Source: Liolophura sinensis
Taxonomy: Eukaryota > Mollusca > Polyplacophora > Chitonida > Chitonidae
Length of the DNA: 64,000 bases
Assembly: GCF_032854445.1 (NCBI RefSeq)
Contig: NC_088305.1
Coordinates: 12,091,606 to 12,155,605 of the forward strand
Direction: 5' to 3'
Shown here: positions 1 to 11,049 of the stretch, one piece after another
How the letters are laid out: each line of letters opens with the position of its first letter
Numbering within the stretch: position 1 is the first letter of the stretch
The notes under the pieces: model-generated
The model's database searches: none
The model's input: only the letters and a program-made list of their open reading frames with translations
Told to the model about the DNA's origin: nothing
Translations under genes and position numbers: made by a program

Positions 1-306
1 TTCAGTCATATGACGACGAAGGAATCCTTAGAGTGTATGTAATGTGCCTTCTTTTTGCAGGACGGATTTCCACCGCTCCTTTATCTAGTGCTGTCTCACT
101 GAGACGACTTACCGAAGGCAAGTAAGCTGCCCCGCCCGAGCCATTATACTGATACGGGTCAACCAGTCATTGTACTATTCCCTTCATGCTGAACGCCAAG
201 CGAGGAAGTCACAAGTTCCGCTTTTAAAGTCTTAGGTGTGAATCGACCCAGGATTGATCCTGGATCTATCGCTCCCGAAGCGGACGTTCTACAAACTGTG
301 TGTTAT
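1..306 (-). mobile_element. tRNA-derived SINE (SINE-2), window-truncated
   Basis: On the minus strand it starts with a tRNA-like head (degraded A box, then a T-arm-like GGATCAATCC near 250) and ends with a tail containing CATATGACTGAAAAATTG. The same body recurs at 3.8 kb (minus) and 16.5 kb (plus), and as a head fragment at 30.8 kb. The head/anticodon-loop sequence GCTTCGGGAGC would fit a tRNA-Pro-like ancestor; that is an inference. The 3' tail runs off the window start. Confidence 0.8.
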
Positions 307-605
307 TATTGCGTGTTGTAGAGCTGATTATCGTGATGTCAGGATGGGTGCGAATGGTGTCCGAGTGACACATCATGGTCTTAGATGCGGCACTACGCAC
401 ACGTGACTGTTATGGCGTCGTAATATATGTAACTGCCGTACTGAGGTGATTTGCGAAAAAAGAACACGTAAATTTTTCGTGAATGACTTTGCTTACAGCA
501 GTTTGTAAGAATTTAGCAAGTTACGAAATATTGATTCACCAGGTTTGCGAAAGGGGCTTTTGTGTGCCATGGAAACAAGGTCCACGTAACGGTACGTCCG
601 CTTGG

Positions 606-787
606 TGAAACGTGTCTCAAGAATGTTTCACTTATACGACGGCGGCCAGCATTATGGTGAGAGGAAGCCTGCAGAGCCCGGGTGAAACCCACGACAATCC
701 GCAGGTTGCTGGAAGACATTCCCACGTACAGTCGGAGAGGAATCCAGCATGAGCTGGACTTGAACTCACGGCGACTGGTTTCTAGTG
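606..787 (-). mobile_element. V-SINE (RUDI-like), 5' truncated
   Basis: The copy has the recurrent tail-core order read on the plus strand: CACTTATACGACGGCGGCC, then the V-domain-like block, then AGCATGAGCTGGACTTGAAC from the tRNA-related head. It lacks the A-box end. The core block read on the minus strand (GGTTTC..CCGGG..GGTTTCCTCCCACC in good copies) resembles the V domain of V-SINEs. Confidence 0.8.
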
Positions 788-1314
788 AGTCACTTCAATA
801 ACAGATTTATATGGCTTTCCTTGATATGAAGAAACGTGATGGTATCATGAAACGCTTTATTTCCGTTGGTTGATTTACTTCATAACCTCGCTTTTCGCAT
901 AAGTGTATAATAGATGCTTCCTACTTACAAACACAATATCGTCATGCTTCTGACCTTATTATGCGCTTTTTTCCCTGTTTCAGTTCAGGGACGCCTGTGA
1001 AGCTTTGGCACTCTGCCAGGGAGATTGCCCTTCGATTTCCACGCCTGAGTGATAAGTCCGGTATTCATTACATCCCTGCTGTGATACAATATGTAAGTTG
1101 TTCAAAGCTTCCTGATAAATACGTTCTTTGAAGTAGCGAGTTCGGGTAGCGAGTGATTTGTTCCCATGGTTTTTAGATAGACTTTGCCTGATGAAATCCA
1201 AGCCACTGGAAAATGATCTAGAAATTAAAAAGAAAGGCCAGACTGCAAAGAAAGTCCCCAAAAACTATGGTAAAAGGGAAAGTTCGTTCAAAATGGAAGG
1301 AGGCATCATTATTG

Positions 1315-1420
1315 TTGATCTGGAACTTCCATATTGTTTGACGGCTGGTATACGAATACCTGTTTCGACGCATATATTCACTGAAGAGATCATTTAAAAC
1401 TATGTGTAAAAATATTTTCA
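1315..1420 (+). repeat. dispersed repeat A, partial copy
   Basis: TTGTTTGACGGCTGGTATAC, then CCTGTTTCGACGCATA and AACTATGTGTAAAAAT match the 3' half of repeat A. Confidence 0.55.
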
Positions 1421-1835
1421 CTTATTTTATTTGATTTTTTTCCTATAGAGTGGAAGACACTGAAACGTTTGAATTCGAAGGTGGGTTTTATGGACCACAC
1501 TGCCAGTGTTTATGAACTCTGACGTAACTGTAAGCACGACGTGTTGAAATAGCACTTACAACTTATGAGTAAAAGATCACTGAAATAATGTTCTCAATAA
1601 TTCCGTCCTTCTGGCGAAGGTATGGAAAGGTGATATGACATAAAAGTTCCTAAACCCCGTCAGTATGGACAATAACACCAACCATAGAATTCATATATTT
1701 ACATGCCTTTAAAAAAATCTAGTAAGATAGATGATAATATTTTTACGTGCAGTTTTCAGATGTCTGTCTGACGATCTTCACGTCATAATTTAGCTTTCTT
1801 TTATTTTAAATTACCATAACCTTCGTATGTATATT

Positions 1836-2089
1836 TCATTTGATTGGTATTTTACGCCGCACTCAAGGACATCTCACTTATACGACGGCCGCCAGCATTA
1901 TGGTCGGAGGACACCGGGCAGAGCGCGGGGGAAACCCACGGTCATCTGCTGGTTGCTGTCAGACCTTTCCACGTACGGTTGGAGAGGAACCTAGCAAGAG
2001 CTGGACATGAACTCACAGCGACCGCTTTAGTGAGAGGCTTCTGGGTCATTGCACCGTGGCGGCATGCTGACCACGGAGGCCAAACATTT
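1836..2089 (-). mobile_element. V-SINE, nearly full length
   Basis: It spans tail (TTGATTGGTATTTTACGCC), core and tRNA-like head, ending at GACCACGGAGGCC, which is the 5' end of the element on the minus strand. It is moderately diverged from the other copies. Confidence 0.85.
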
Positions 2090-2199
2090 TCTTCGTACCA
2101 ACACTTTTACATTGTATCAGTGAACAGTTCTATTCCTGATTCACTGACAGATGTTCACGCGTGTACTTATGTGTAAGGCTGTTTTTTTTGGCGTCTTAA

Positions 2200-3390
2200 C
2201 TGAGGCAGGAGTTATTCTATCGGTGTCAGTGATATATTTCCAGTGGTCTGATCGGATCTCTCTCTCATATATTCTCAAGTGATTTGGCTCTCTGCGAGCT
2301 ATATGACTTACAAGAATGAATTTCCTAACATGAATAAAAACAACAGTTATGAATGTAGAATTAACAAAAGCTTAGACTTTACCCGTGGACTATCGAAACT
2401 AACCCCTATTTAACTAAGGTATATCTGATATCTTGAAATGAATAAATTAATTTCTTTAGAAGACCCAACAAAATATTGTCAAATACAGGCGTTTTTTAAA
2501 AATTTATAATGCCTCGATCCAAGAAGCTGGAGGGGGGGAGGAGATACTGAAATCGCCATTTATGTCTGTCTATAAAAACGCGTATCGCCTCCCAGACCAC
2601 TTCGCGGATTTGAATGAGACTTACCCTACATTTTGGCTGTTATTTGAACTTCTACATGCATAAGTTTAATAACAATCGTGTTAAATTTTTTATAATTTCC
2701 CCCAATTAGGACTTTGCATAGCAGTGCTGTCCATGTTTTCGGATTTCTCCATTCATCTCCTCCCAAACTGCTGCTCAGATTTTGTTGAAACTTGCTATAC
2801 ATCTTGCCTATGATCTGAACTTGTGCCTGCTTAAGCTTAATTACAGTCGGATAATTATGTTCTAATTACCCCCGTTCAGGTACTTAGTGCAATCTTCTGG
2901 TTGCTACATTTCTCCATTCAAACTGGGTGTACCGGTGGTGCAATCAATGGTCACCACGAATGACCCATGAAACACTCTACATAAAGCCAAAGTTAGCAAC
3001 ATGACGTCCTGTCATTTCTCTTTGGGAGAAATGTTGGGGGTGGGATGGGAGTATTTCAGACAAACACCTTCGAACTCTGATGTCAAGCTTCGTTTGATCG
3101 CATATCTGGAGCCCAAATGCTGGGAGAAGTCAGATATTTTACCTTCAACCGGAATAGCCCTAAACTTTAATGACATGTACGTCATTGATTGTTCATCGTA
3201 ATGCGTTACTGGCAGAAACTGGTTTTACTCCTCGTTACTATCGTGTACGGCAACAGCTCTGTCTGCTGGAGAAGATTTTACAATTACACTTTGTTGATGT
3301 TTTGCAAAGACTAATATTTCCCAGAAATGATAGTGCAGAAAAGTAAACATGTGACATGTTAACAGCCAGATTTTAGCAGCTCCGCGAAAA
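2200..3390. other. no gene seen; weak ~180-bp duplication
   Basis: I see no credible exon here. Two diverged copies of a ~150-bp block lie at about 2,585-2,740 and 2,765-2,920 (shared pattern: upstream ACTT, ATAAGTTTAATAACA / CTTAAGCTTAATTACAG, then TAATT(T)CCCCC and AGG). The rest is unassigned. Confidence 0.35.
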
Positions 3391-3395
3391 ACCAT

Positions 3396-3606
3396 AACAC
3401 ATAGCGCAGCACTATGACCCAGAGCCTGTTGCCAATGCAGTTGATGTGAATTAAAGTTCTGCTCTCGCTGGCTTACTCTCCAGTCGAACGTGGGAAGGTC
3501 TGCCTAAAAACTGCGGATGGTCGAAGGTTTCCCTTGAGCTCTGCCCGGTTTCCTTCCATCAAAAGTGAAATATTCTGAATCCGGCGTAAAATAAATTGAA
3601 TAAATA
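3396..3606 (+). mobile_element. V-SINE, diverged
   Basis: It follows head-to-tail order on the plus strand: CACATAGCGCAGCACTATGACCCAG-like head, CTGGCTTACTCTCC, GGGAAGGTCTGCC, GCCCGGTTTCC, then a GGCGTAAAATAAATTGAATAAA tail. The first ~30 bp of the head are missing. Confidence 0.75.
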
Positions 3607-3810
3607 CATATTTTCCCATGGTATTGCCAGAGCGAGCAACGTTCCATACTATCGATCCGTCCGCCGTCTATTTGTCCAGCTTCTTGTATATAAAGCGTGA
3701 TATTTGTCGAACACTTGAAGTCAAGTTTACCACAATAATACCACACATTAGCATATTCGTGCAAAGAAACATTCATTTTCTTGATCAAGGTTTTCGAGGT
3801 TATTTAAGTG

Positions 3811-4132
3811 GGTGAGTGCTTGGGGTTTAATGTCGTACTTAACAATTTTTCAGTCATCTGACGACGAAGGAATCCTTAGTGTATATGTTATGTGCCTCCT
3901 TATTGCAGGACGGATTCCACCGCTCTTTTATCTAGTGCTGCTTCAATGAGACGCCTAACCGAAGGCAAGTAAGCCGTCCCGCCCAAGCCATTATACTGAT
4001 ACGGGTCAAGCAGTCGTTGCACTATTCCCTTCATGCTGAACGCCAAGCGTTAGGTGTGATTCGACCCAGGGTTGACCTTGGATCTACCGCTCCCGAAGCG
4101 GACGCTCTATCAACTGAGTTATCGGAGCCGGT
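3811..4132 (-). mobile_element. SINE-2, full length
   Basis: It is the best complete copy of this family. The tail starts at GTGAGTGCTTGGGGTTTAAT and the head ends at CAACTGAGTTATCGGAGCC. On the minus strand the head gives A-box-like TAACTCAGTTGATAGAGCG and B-box-like GGTCAACCCTGGGTCGAA, as expected for a tRNA-derived SINE. Confidence 0.85.
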
Positions 4133-4231
4133 CACAAGGTTGTTTTAGAGATAATAGATGTATGTGCACAGCCTTATGTGAACACGATATCTCTACAACT
4201 CATAATGTTATATTTTATCAGATCTGGACCT

Positions 4232-4249
4232 CACACACACACACACACA
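4232..4249. repeat. (CA)n microsatellite
   Basis: A short run of CA dinucleotides. Confidence 0.9.
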
Positions 4250-4359
4250 CGTATATACCCGACAGCTACTTAGTTCTATTGTGGGTGAGTTGTGTTGAAA
4301 GCGATGGATAATTTCCTCGTACAGGAATTACGTAATGACAAACTGGTCGGATTGCCTTT

Positions 4360-4628
4360 GATTTATTTATTTATTTGCTTGGTGTTTTACTCCGTACTCA
4401 AAAATATTTCATTTATACGACGGCGGCCCGCACTATGATGGGTGGAAAACGGGCAGAGCCACCCAAAACCCACGACCATCCGCAGATTGCTGAAAAGACC
4501 TTCCCACTTACGGCTGGAGAGGAAGACAGCATGAGCTGGACTTGAGCTCACAGCGACCGCATTGGTGAGAGACTCCTGGGTCATTACGCTGTGCTTAGCG
4601 CGCTAACGAACTGAGCCACGGAGGCCCC
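4360..4628 (-). mobile_element. V-SINE, full length with target-site duplication
   Basis: This is a complete element from the TTATTTATTT tail to the GAGCCACGGAGGCCCC head. It is flanked by the 10-bp direct repeat GATTGCCTTT at 4,350-4,359 and 4,629-4,638, which fixes its ends and shows LINE-type insertion. On the minus strand the head has an A box (TGGCTCAGTTCGTTAGCGC) and a B-box-like GAGCTCAAGTCC. Confidence 0.95.
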
Positions 4629-4760
4629 GATTGCCTTTCATGTTTGTTCTTTTATATTGAGAAGTAAACCAAACTGAAAGTATTTCCACGTTTGTAGACT
4701 GTTGCCTGTGTCAGTCTTTTAATCAGGACAGTTATCTATGCCTTGTTTTCTGTCTTTCAG

Positions 4761-4878
4761 AAAGTTCAGTTATTTTTGAACTTTTACTGTAATCGTCACA
4801 TGAACTTTGGGAAAGAAACATGCTGCACTCGCCACGCAGACCCATTGTCCGCTTTCAGCTGACAAAAAAGCACTTCCG
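4761..4878 (+). pseudogene. extra copy of a CASD1-like exon, frameshifted
   Basis: This segment matches the minus-strand exon at 25,374-25,490 closely, with both flanking splice signals kept (TCTTTCAG before it, GTAAGT after it). It encodes KVQLFLNFYCNRHMNF, then an ETCC pair. It is 118 nt against 117 nt in the other copy, and the extra base leads to an in-frame TGA near codon 35. Similarity continues about 30 nt past the donor (GTAAGTCTTGAC versus GTAGGTCCTGAC), so the exon may extend further or the duplication may include intron. The YCN..CC pattern resembles CASD1 just after its SGNH domain (from memory). No other exon of this copy was found upstream. It may be a fragment of a duplicated gene or a degraded paralogue. 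Confidence 0.5.
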
Positions 4879-5388
4879 GTAAGTCTTGACTTTGAAATTT
4901 TCACTGACAGCTTTTTCAGAACCTTTATTAATGAGTTGACGATTCATTGTTAATATTTGCAATAATTTATTGTTTACTGTTTGATAAACAGTTTGCATAA
5001 TTTTCTTTGTCTAAGGCAAGATGTAAAACTGATTTTTTGTGATTTATTTGTGATTATTAAATTGCTTTTTGTTTTTGAAAGCAGATCTTGGCTATGAAAA
5101 TGCACACAGCGTTATTATTAGGGGTTCCAGCGAACGAAAAATAAATAATGTAGGTCACGTGGTTGTTCGCCATGTTGGTTACAAAACCACTACAAATGTA
5201 TTTAAATATTGAATTAGAGCAGGTTGGTAATATTCTTTGAGGATATTATTGCCAGATTGATTGTCGGGTGAATGGTTTTAATCAGAATTATCTGGGTCAT
5301 GTGATCTGGCGGCCATGTTGGAGTAAGTTGTACAACTGAACTGCATATTCTCCAGAACCACTGATCAGGATCTCTTAAAATTTAGGAT

Positions 5389-5805
5389 TTTTTTTTTTGA
5401 TTGGTACTCAAAAATATTTCACTTATACGACAGCGGCCAGCATTATGGTGGGTGGAAACCGGGCAGAGCCCGGCGGAAACCAACGATCATCCGCAGGTTG
5501 CTGGAAGACCTTCCAATGTACGACCGCAGAAGAAGCCAGCATGAGCTGAACTTGAACTCACAGCGCCCTTAACAATAATATCATTACATGATAGTATTGT
5601 CTAAATCAAACACGTATGTGCAGGAGTCCTCTGTGAGTGAGTTTTAGATAAATAGGAAGAGAGGGACGCAGTAATGATCCCGTACCGCTGGCCCGAGAGG
5701 AAGCCAGCATGAGCTGGACTTGAACTCACAGTGACCGCATTGGTGAGAGACTCCTGGGTCGTTACGCTGCGCTAGCGCGCTAACCGACTGAGCCACGGAG
5801 GCCCC
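5389..5805 (-). mobile_element. V-SINE with internal ~125-bp insertion
   Basis: The 13-bp direct repeat TAAAATTTAGGAT flanks the whole unit (5,376-5,388 and 5,806-5,818), so it inserted as one piece or grew inside one insertion. Tail and core run to about 5,565, unrelated sequence occupies 5,566-5,692, and the head then resumes with a repeated AGGAAGCCAGCATGAGCTG and runs to GCCACGGAGGCCCC. The head motif AGCCAGCATGAGCTG occurs twice, before and after the insert. Confidence 0.85.
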
Positions 5806-5818
5806 TAAAATTTAGGAT

Positions 5819-7050
5819 ATGATATGCAAATTATGCAGTTACAAACCAATGTATAAAATAGGTCAGACTAACAATTAATATATTTGATAAAGTTTGATAA
5901 AATTGTTTCAGATTAAGCCTGATGTAAGGATTACTAATACATAAGGCACATTTATGTCTGGGTCCTTCGGAACCATAACGCACGCTTTTGGCCACACAAT
6001 GTAATTAGATTAAAAGACCATCTAGGGGTATTTTCCCTATAGATCTCCCAGGGCATTAAACACACTAAATGCTTGAACCGAATGATTCAAGTGAAACATT
6101 AAATCAACATTTTGCATTCATATGAAGACGTGTTTTTTTTCGGACCGAAAGACCGTTGGCTGCCGTCAGTGTCATCAACTGGTGTAGGATATTATTATAT
6201 AACAAGCCAACACGACCCGTGTCCAAGTTGTGGGCTCCACGATTTACATGTAGAGATATCAATGTCGGGTTGACTTTTGTAAAGATTCTGCCTTACTGAG
6301 AAACGATATCAGACACGAACTGTTGACAATAACTTAAATATCCCAATATCAGTTTTCTTTTCGTTTATTACTATGTGCATTTTCGAATCTACTGGTCGCT
6401 AATTTTTTACATAGTGGGTGACTAAAGGCATAAAGGGGGCCATAAAATGAGAAGATAAAATTAGTAAAATACGGAAATGCAGGAATAAATAATGTAGAAA
6501 AAGTAGAGATAAAAAAACAAAGTTTGTAGCGATTTTGGTGTGACAAATAAAGGTGTTCAGACTAACGGGTGGCTGAATTTGTATTGCTATTTTAATTGGA
6601 TATGTTCAGTAAAAAAAAACCCGCATATATCCATGGAGGACTTTGGGCCATAGGTCAATAAAGTAGGAGAGCAGTTCAAAATATAAGTTCACGAAAACGA
6701 GACACTATGAGATCTAAAATAAACGATTGTATACTGATGGATAGCCATCTTAAGTGACCGAAAGTGGCATCAGCAAAACCGGGAGCAATCGTGTCTCCTG
6801 GTACATCCGTACCAAATTATCCTGAAGACGTGGAAGGAATAGCATTAACCCAATCAAAATATGGAAATGGATCATATCTTTGACTCTGAGTAATATCACC
6901 GAAACAAAAATTGAAAAAATGTATCGTATGCAAATTGACCTGGGAAGCTGACATCACCCAACAGTCCAATAATTGCTGGAATCCAAGCATCGCTACTGAG
7001 AGTTATATTTATTATTATTATTATTATTATTAATATTATTATTATTTGCT
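5819..7050. other. no gene seen
   Basis: This is AT-rich unassigned sequence. A (ATT)n microsatellite lies at about 7,006-7,048. The short open frames look random. Confidence 0.5.
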
Positions 7051-7060
7051 TTATTTTCAG

Positions 7061-7105
7061 CACCAAACCGGTTATGTATACAAATGTGATGCGGCCGAGA
7101 CGTGA
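7061..7105 (+). pseudogene. short terminal exon-like segment matching 25,022-25,060
   Basis: After an acceptor-like TTTATTTTCAG, 14 codons (HQTGYVYKCDAAET) are followed by TGA. The same start, acceptor and frame occur on the minus strand at 25,022-25,060 (HQTGYTYQCDSP, stop). Both lie downstream of a copy of the same CASD1-like exon, so this may be that gene's last exon. It is very short, so the call rests only on the pairing of the two copies. Confidence 0.35.
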
Positions 7106-7212
7106 CCGTCTGACTATATCCACATATCCGCAGCGTATTGTATTATTTTAGTATTCCATAGGTCCATATGATTTTAGCGGCACACGTGGATGGAGAATTT
7201 TAGACGAATTAT

Positions 7213-7278
7213 CTTACGCAGCTCATTTCCTCATCCATAATTCTGAGTGGGGCGTAAAACTCAAATCAAATAAATAAT
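7213..7278 (+). mobile_element. V-SINE tail fragment
   Basis: Only the 3' tail is left: GGGGCGTAAAACTCAAATCAAATAAATAA. Confidence 0.6.
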
Positions 7279-7719
7279 CGGAACTGACCTCAATGATAAA
7301 CGCATTGGGAACGCGGGACCAGCTTCAAAGAGTATACATGTATTAATTTGAGAAAGTTTTGCTCTCGTTCTAATTGTTCAAAAACTTTTATAAACAAAGA
7401 TTGATCAAAACATAAACTTCTTTTAAAAACATTAATACCATTCAACGTTCCAATCTGATGATTATAATAGTTACCTTTTCCTCTCAGCGAATCTGCGAAA
7501 AAAGCAGCTTCTCAGCTTAGTCTTAATCAGTCTTATTTTCTTATATTTTCTATATATGTCTATCCCTGGTACTTTACCAGTTATTAATTTCTGGACTGCT
7601 TATCTTATTTCTTCTTCAGTAACAGATCTCCCCAGTGCGAAATTACAGCCTGCATAAACCAGGTTTCTGCTGGTGGACTAAGCATCACCGTTATGTGTTC
7701 CTTTTGCAGTATTTTTTAA

Positions 7720-8155
7720 ATGCTAAATCCCTGATTGAGGTAAACTTGCAAGACGCCTTATTTCACCGGTAATGTTTTACCATTTACCAGCTATCACACT
7801 ATTGTCTCCGCTCTGGTTTTTCTTTTTATTCTATACGACTTTATTATGATGTAAGTCTTTTATTATATTATATTCCTGTATAAACTAGGATTTTGCTGTT
7901 GAACTAAGCACCCCAGAAGAGTTTTTTCATGTTCAGTGACGTATAATTAGTTACAATTAACATCACTGCAATTTTTCACCTAATTCTACTTAAGCCGTGG
8001 TGCTAGGATTGCGTGTCATTATTTGTCATTATTTAAGCATTAACCCTAACTTGGGTAAATTGACAACTATCACAGTGTCGTCTCTGTTCTGATTTTATTC
8101 CCCATTACATAAGCCTTTTATTATATTTGATAATATATAAACAGAATAAATTTAT
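7720..8155 (+). repeat. dispersed repeat B, two tandem-like copies
   Basis: Two diverged copies of a block lie at about 7,720-7,900 and 7,975-8,155. Landmarks are CTGATTGAGGTAAACTTG, CCATTTACCAGCTATCACA, TCTCCGCTCTGGTTTT and AGTCTTTTATTATA. Other copies lie at 17.1, 17.4, 20.0 and 20.5 kb. Confidence 0.6.
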
Positions 8156-8159
8156 ACTA

Positions 8160-9240
8160 TTTTCTCATCATTTTCTCATCTCTTGTATTTTTTACTCTGG
8201 TATTATTGTTTTCCTGCTGTTAGTTGTTTTCCACAAATTATATTGTTTGCACGCTGAGTGATGAGTTTCGTGCTGCTCGTCTTGGAAATGACGCAAGGGC
8301 TTCCTCGATATGCGGTTGAAGTTATGTAATAGGTGTAGCCGATGGAATTGGCCAAGCTGAAATATTTGTTGCTAACCATATGCCGTTAAATGCACAGGAT
8401 AATACCCCTTTCCGTCGAATTTTGGAATTTGAAACAAATTTTGTCGTACCAATTATACAGTGAACGTACGACATGTTCTTTATCAGACATTTATTACGAA
8501 GCCAAACTGATAAACAGTGCCCCTTTTCTCAATGTAATTGTAAGATTTGCTGTTAGCTGAAGTAAATAGCGTTTAGCTTTTATTGAAAGAATATTGTGTA
8601 TAATTTGTATAGATTTACAATAATATATTTAAACTTAAACAGCGTGATAATATATGAAGAAATTTAAAAAAGTAATTGTTGTCTTTTGTCGGTAATAAGT
8701 AAAACAAATTCCAGATTGTTTCATTTTTTTCGATTTTTAAACATTGATAAAAAAAAACACAATACTGTGTTATAGCCGACTACTCCCTAACTAAACACCA
8801 AATATGCATCACTCCAATTTTTTCACACACGTGTTCTTCAGTAATTGTTCCTCATATTCCAGTGAGTTTTACTTGTTTTTCAACATGAAAAAATTTACAC
8901 CTCACTGCTGCACTGTCAATATTATACTCTTCTGGTAAAAAAATATCTACGTCGCGAAAGTCAACTAAATTGCTTGTTCCTGCATTAAAATGGCAAAGAA
9001 GAAAGTCACTGTTGGCCTAATTAATACATGATTCAAACTGACTGTAACCCCCATTTGTCAAGTATAACAATCCTTGATTGCAAGTTCAAAGATGTGATCC
9101 TTTTCTGCACTGGTCTTAAGAACACTATTCATTTTACAGCACACAACAGCACCTAATCAAACATATTTCTGTCGAAAACAGGATACTCGAACTTTCCATA
9201 AAGTATCATACTTTATTTTTCTGAAGTCGTATCACCAAAT
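8160..9240. other. no gene seen
   Basis: This is AT-rich unassigned sequence. No exon with both splice signals and an extended open frame was recognised. Confidence 0.45.
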
Positions 9241-9244
9241 AAGA

Positions 9245-9425
9245 TGTCCAGCTCATGCTGGCTTTCCCTCCGGCCGTACATGGGAAGGTCTGACGGCAAC
9301 CTGCGAATGGTCGTGGGTTTTCCCAGGTCTCTGCCCGTTTTACTTCCACCATAATGCTGGTCGCCGTCGTATAAGTGAAATGTTCTTGAGTACGGCGTAA
9401 AACCCCAATCAAATAAATAAATAAA
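9245..9425 (+). mobile_element. V-SINE, 5' truncated
   Basis: It starts at GTCCAGCTCATGCTGGCTTT and ends in CAATCAAATAAATAAATAAA, with a good V-domain-like core. Apparent proteins read from it are shadows. Confidence 0.85.
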
Positions 9426-9690
9426 TGTACGACAGCGGCAGGTTGCTGGCAGAAATGCAAAAAGATTCTCTCTGGAGATATTTATACCCTCAGTCTTCCT
9501 TGCCTGTGCTTCACGAATGCTAGATTCCCTCTCAGATATGCCCATAAAAGGGAAATTTTTGCGTACACTTCTAAACTTTACGCCTGTAAGCTGCTCTTTG
9601 AATACAGGGTTTTGTCGTTTAAGTTTTTTAAGAATTATTCGTGTTTACTTGGTTTGAGAGCATTTCATCATACTAGATGCTTATGAACTG

Positions 9691-9840
9691 GATAGCTGGA
9701 TTCCTCTCTTGCTGTACGGAGGAAGGTCTACAGCAACCTGCGAATGATCGTGAGTTTCCCCCGGGCTTAACCCGCGTTCCTCCCACCATAATGCTCGACG
9801 CCCACGGATAAGTGATATATTCTTGAGTAATAGATAAATA
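9691..9840 (+). mobile_element. V-SINE, 5' and 3' truncated
   Basis: It contains GGAAGGTCTACAGCAACCTG, GTTTCCCCCGGGC, TTCCTCCCACCATAATGC and a shortened tail. Confidence 0.75.
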
Positions 9841-9945
9841 TGACCTCGATACTTTCTTCCATATACTGCATTCAGTACATTTCATCCACTCGCTCACATT
9901 GGCTACATTTAGCGTCAGGCTTTTTAATGTAACACTGCACCTTCA

Positions 9946-10245
9946 GAGATAGCTTCCTAGGCCTATTGGTTAGAGCGTCTGCCACGATGTCAGGAGACAT
10001 GGAATCAAACCACGACTAGGGTCAGACCTGCTGAATGGCTTGGCCCTCAGCACAGGAGGTTAGAGGTAGGAAGCAGGACCAGTTGGCCCGGTGTCAGTAT
10101 AATGTGACTGGGTCGACAAGATACTTCAACGGCGAAAGGGCTGTCGGTATGCACTCGTCCTGCCCAAAGAAGACACAGTATATGTATACACACCTAAGAA
10201 CATCGTGTGACTGAAAAATTGTTAACTACGACGTAAAAAGCCAAA
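9946..10245 (+). mobile_element. tRNA-derived SINE (SINE-3)
   Basis: The head has A-box-like CCTATTGGTTAGAGCGTC and B-box-like sequence around 10,000 (GGAATCAAACC). The middle has CAGTATAATGTGACTGGG and CTTCAACGGCGAAAGGGCTG. The tail shares GTGACTGAAAAATTGTTAA with SINE-2. A related copy in opposite orientation is at 51,058-51,385. Confidence 0.7.
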
Positions 10246-10859
10246 CATACAAGTATGTATACACACATACATATAGGTACATTGCAGCTTCGGTATTTGA
10301 AAGTTTCTTCAATACCATTGTCATCTCAGATGTGTGAAGAGTGAACGTAGGGTTATCACTGGCCGCACATATATTGTTTTAGCTGTGTTTTCCTCTATTG
10401 TGTCACGTTTACTGCCCGCATCTTGGTGAATTTCAACTACAGTTTCGAAACAGGCTTCGAAGAGGGGAAAGAAGTTGAAGTTAGTAACACTGCGAATGAT
10501 TGCCATTCCTGCCTGCGGGTGTTCTTAGCTTAGAATCAAAGAACTAGAGGCAGAATAACGTCAGCTTAAGGCCATGCAGATAAAGTACACGTCAGTGCCG
10601 TATTCTTTGAATGCACATCACGTCTGACCATTTATCCCGCATCAGATAAAATACGCCTTTCTCTGCGCAGTATCAGGCAGGTGGGAGGCGTGTATATTTC
10701 CTTATCCTGCGGCCGACGTCTTATAACTAGGTTATCCCCCTTTTTTGTGGTTGTGAATATTGTATCAGTATACGAGAATATACACGTCCCCCACTTGACC
10801 GATGCTGTCCAATGGAAATCGAAATATAGTGAGACAAAAAGGCGCTAATGGTGACATCA

Positions 10860-11040
10860 TTATGTTAATGTGGTTAATGGGGGAATTTCGAGTTCGAACT
10901 CTTTTGTTGCGAAAGGTAAAAATTTTCCTTCCGCAACTTATGACTGGTCAAAAACATTTGTTGACATTATTTTCTAGTCTCCTGTCTGACCACAAAAATG
11001 GCTGTGGAAGCCGGTTGCGGGCACTCACGTTTTCTTACGT
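10860..11040 (+). repeat. dispersed repeat C
   Basis: The landmarks are GGGAATTTCGAGTTCGAACT, GCGAAAGGTAAAA and TTTGTTGACATTA. The same order is seen at 39,500-39,650 and, more diverged, at 36,095-36,245. GAGTTCGAACTC resembles a Pol III B box, so it may be another tRNA-derived SINE. Confidence 0.6.
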
Positions 11041-11049
11041 TCGACACTA

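Noticed and set aside
9206-9545. Overlapping minus-strand frames of 84 and 110 codons
   Set aside because: They are read antisense through a V-SINE; similar frames appear at every SINE.
9946-10030. Functional tRNA gene
   Set aside because: A/B-box-like sequences are present, but the cloverleaf is broken and the sequence continues into a SINE body and tail.
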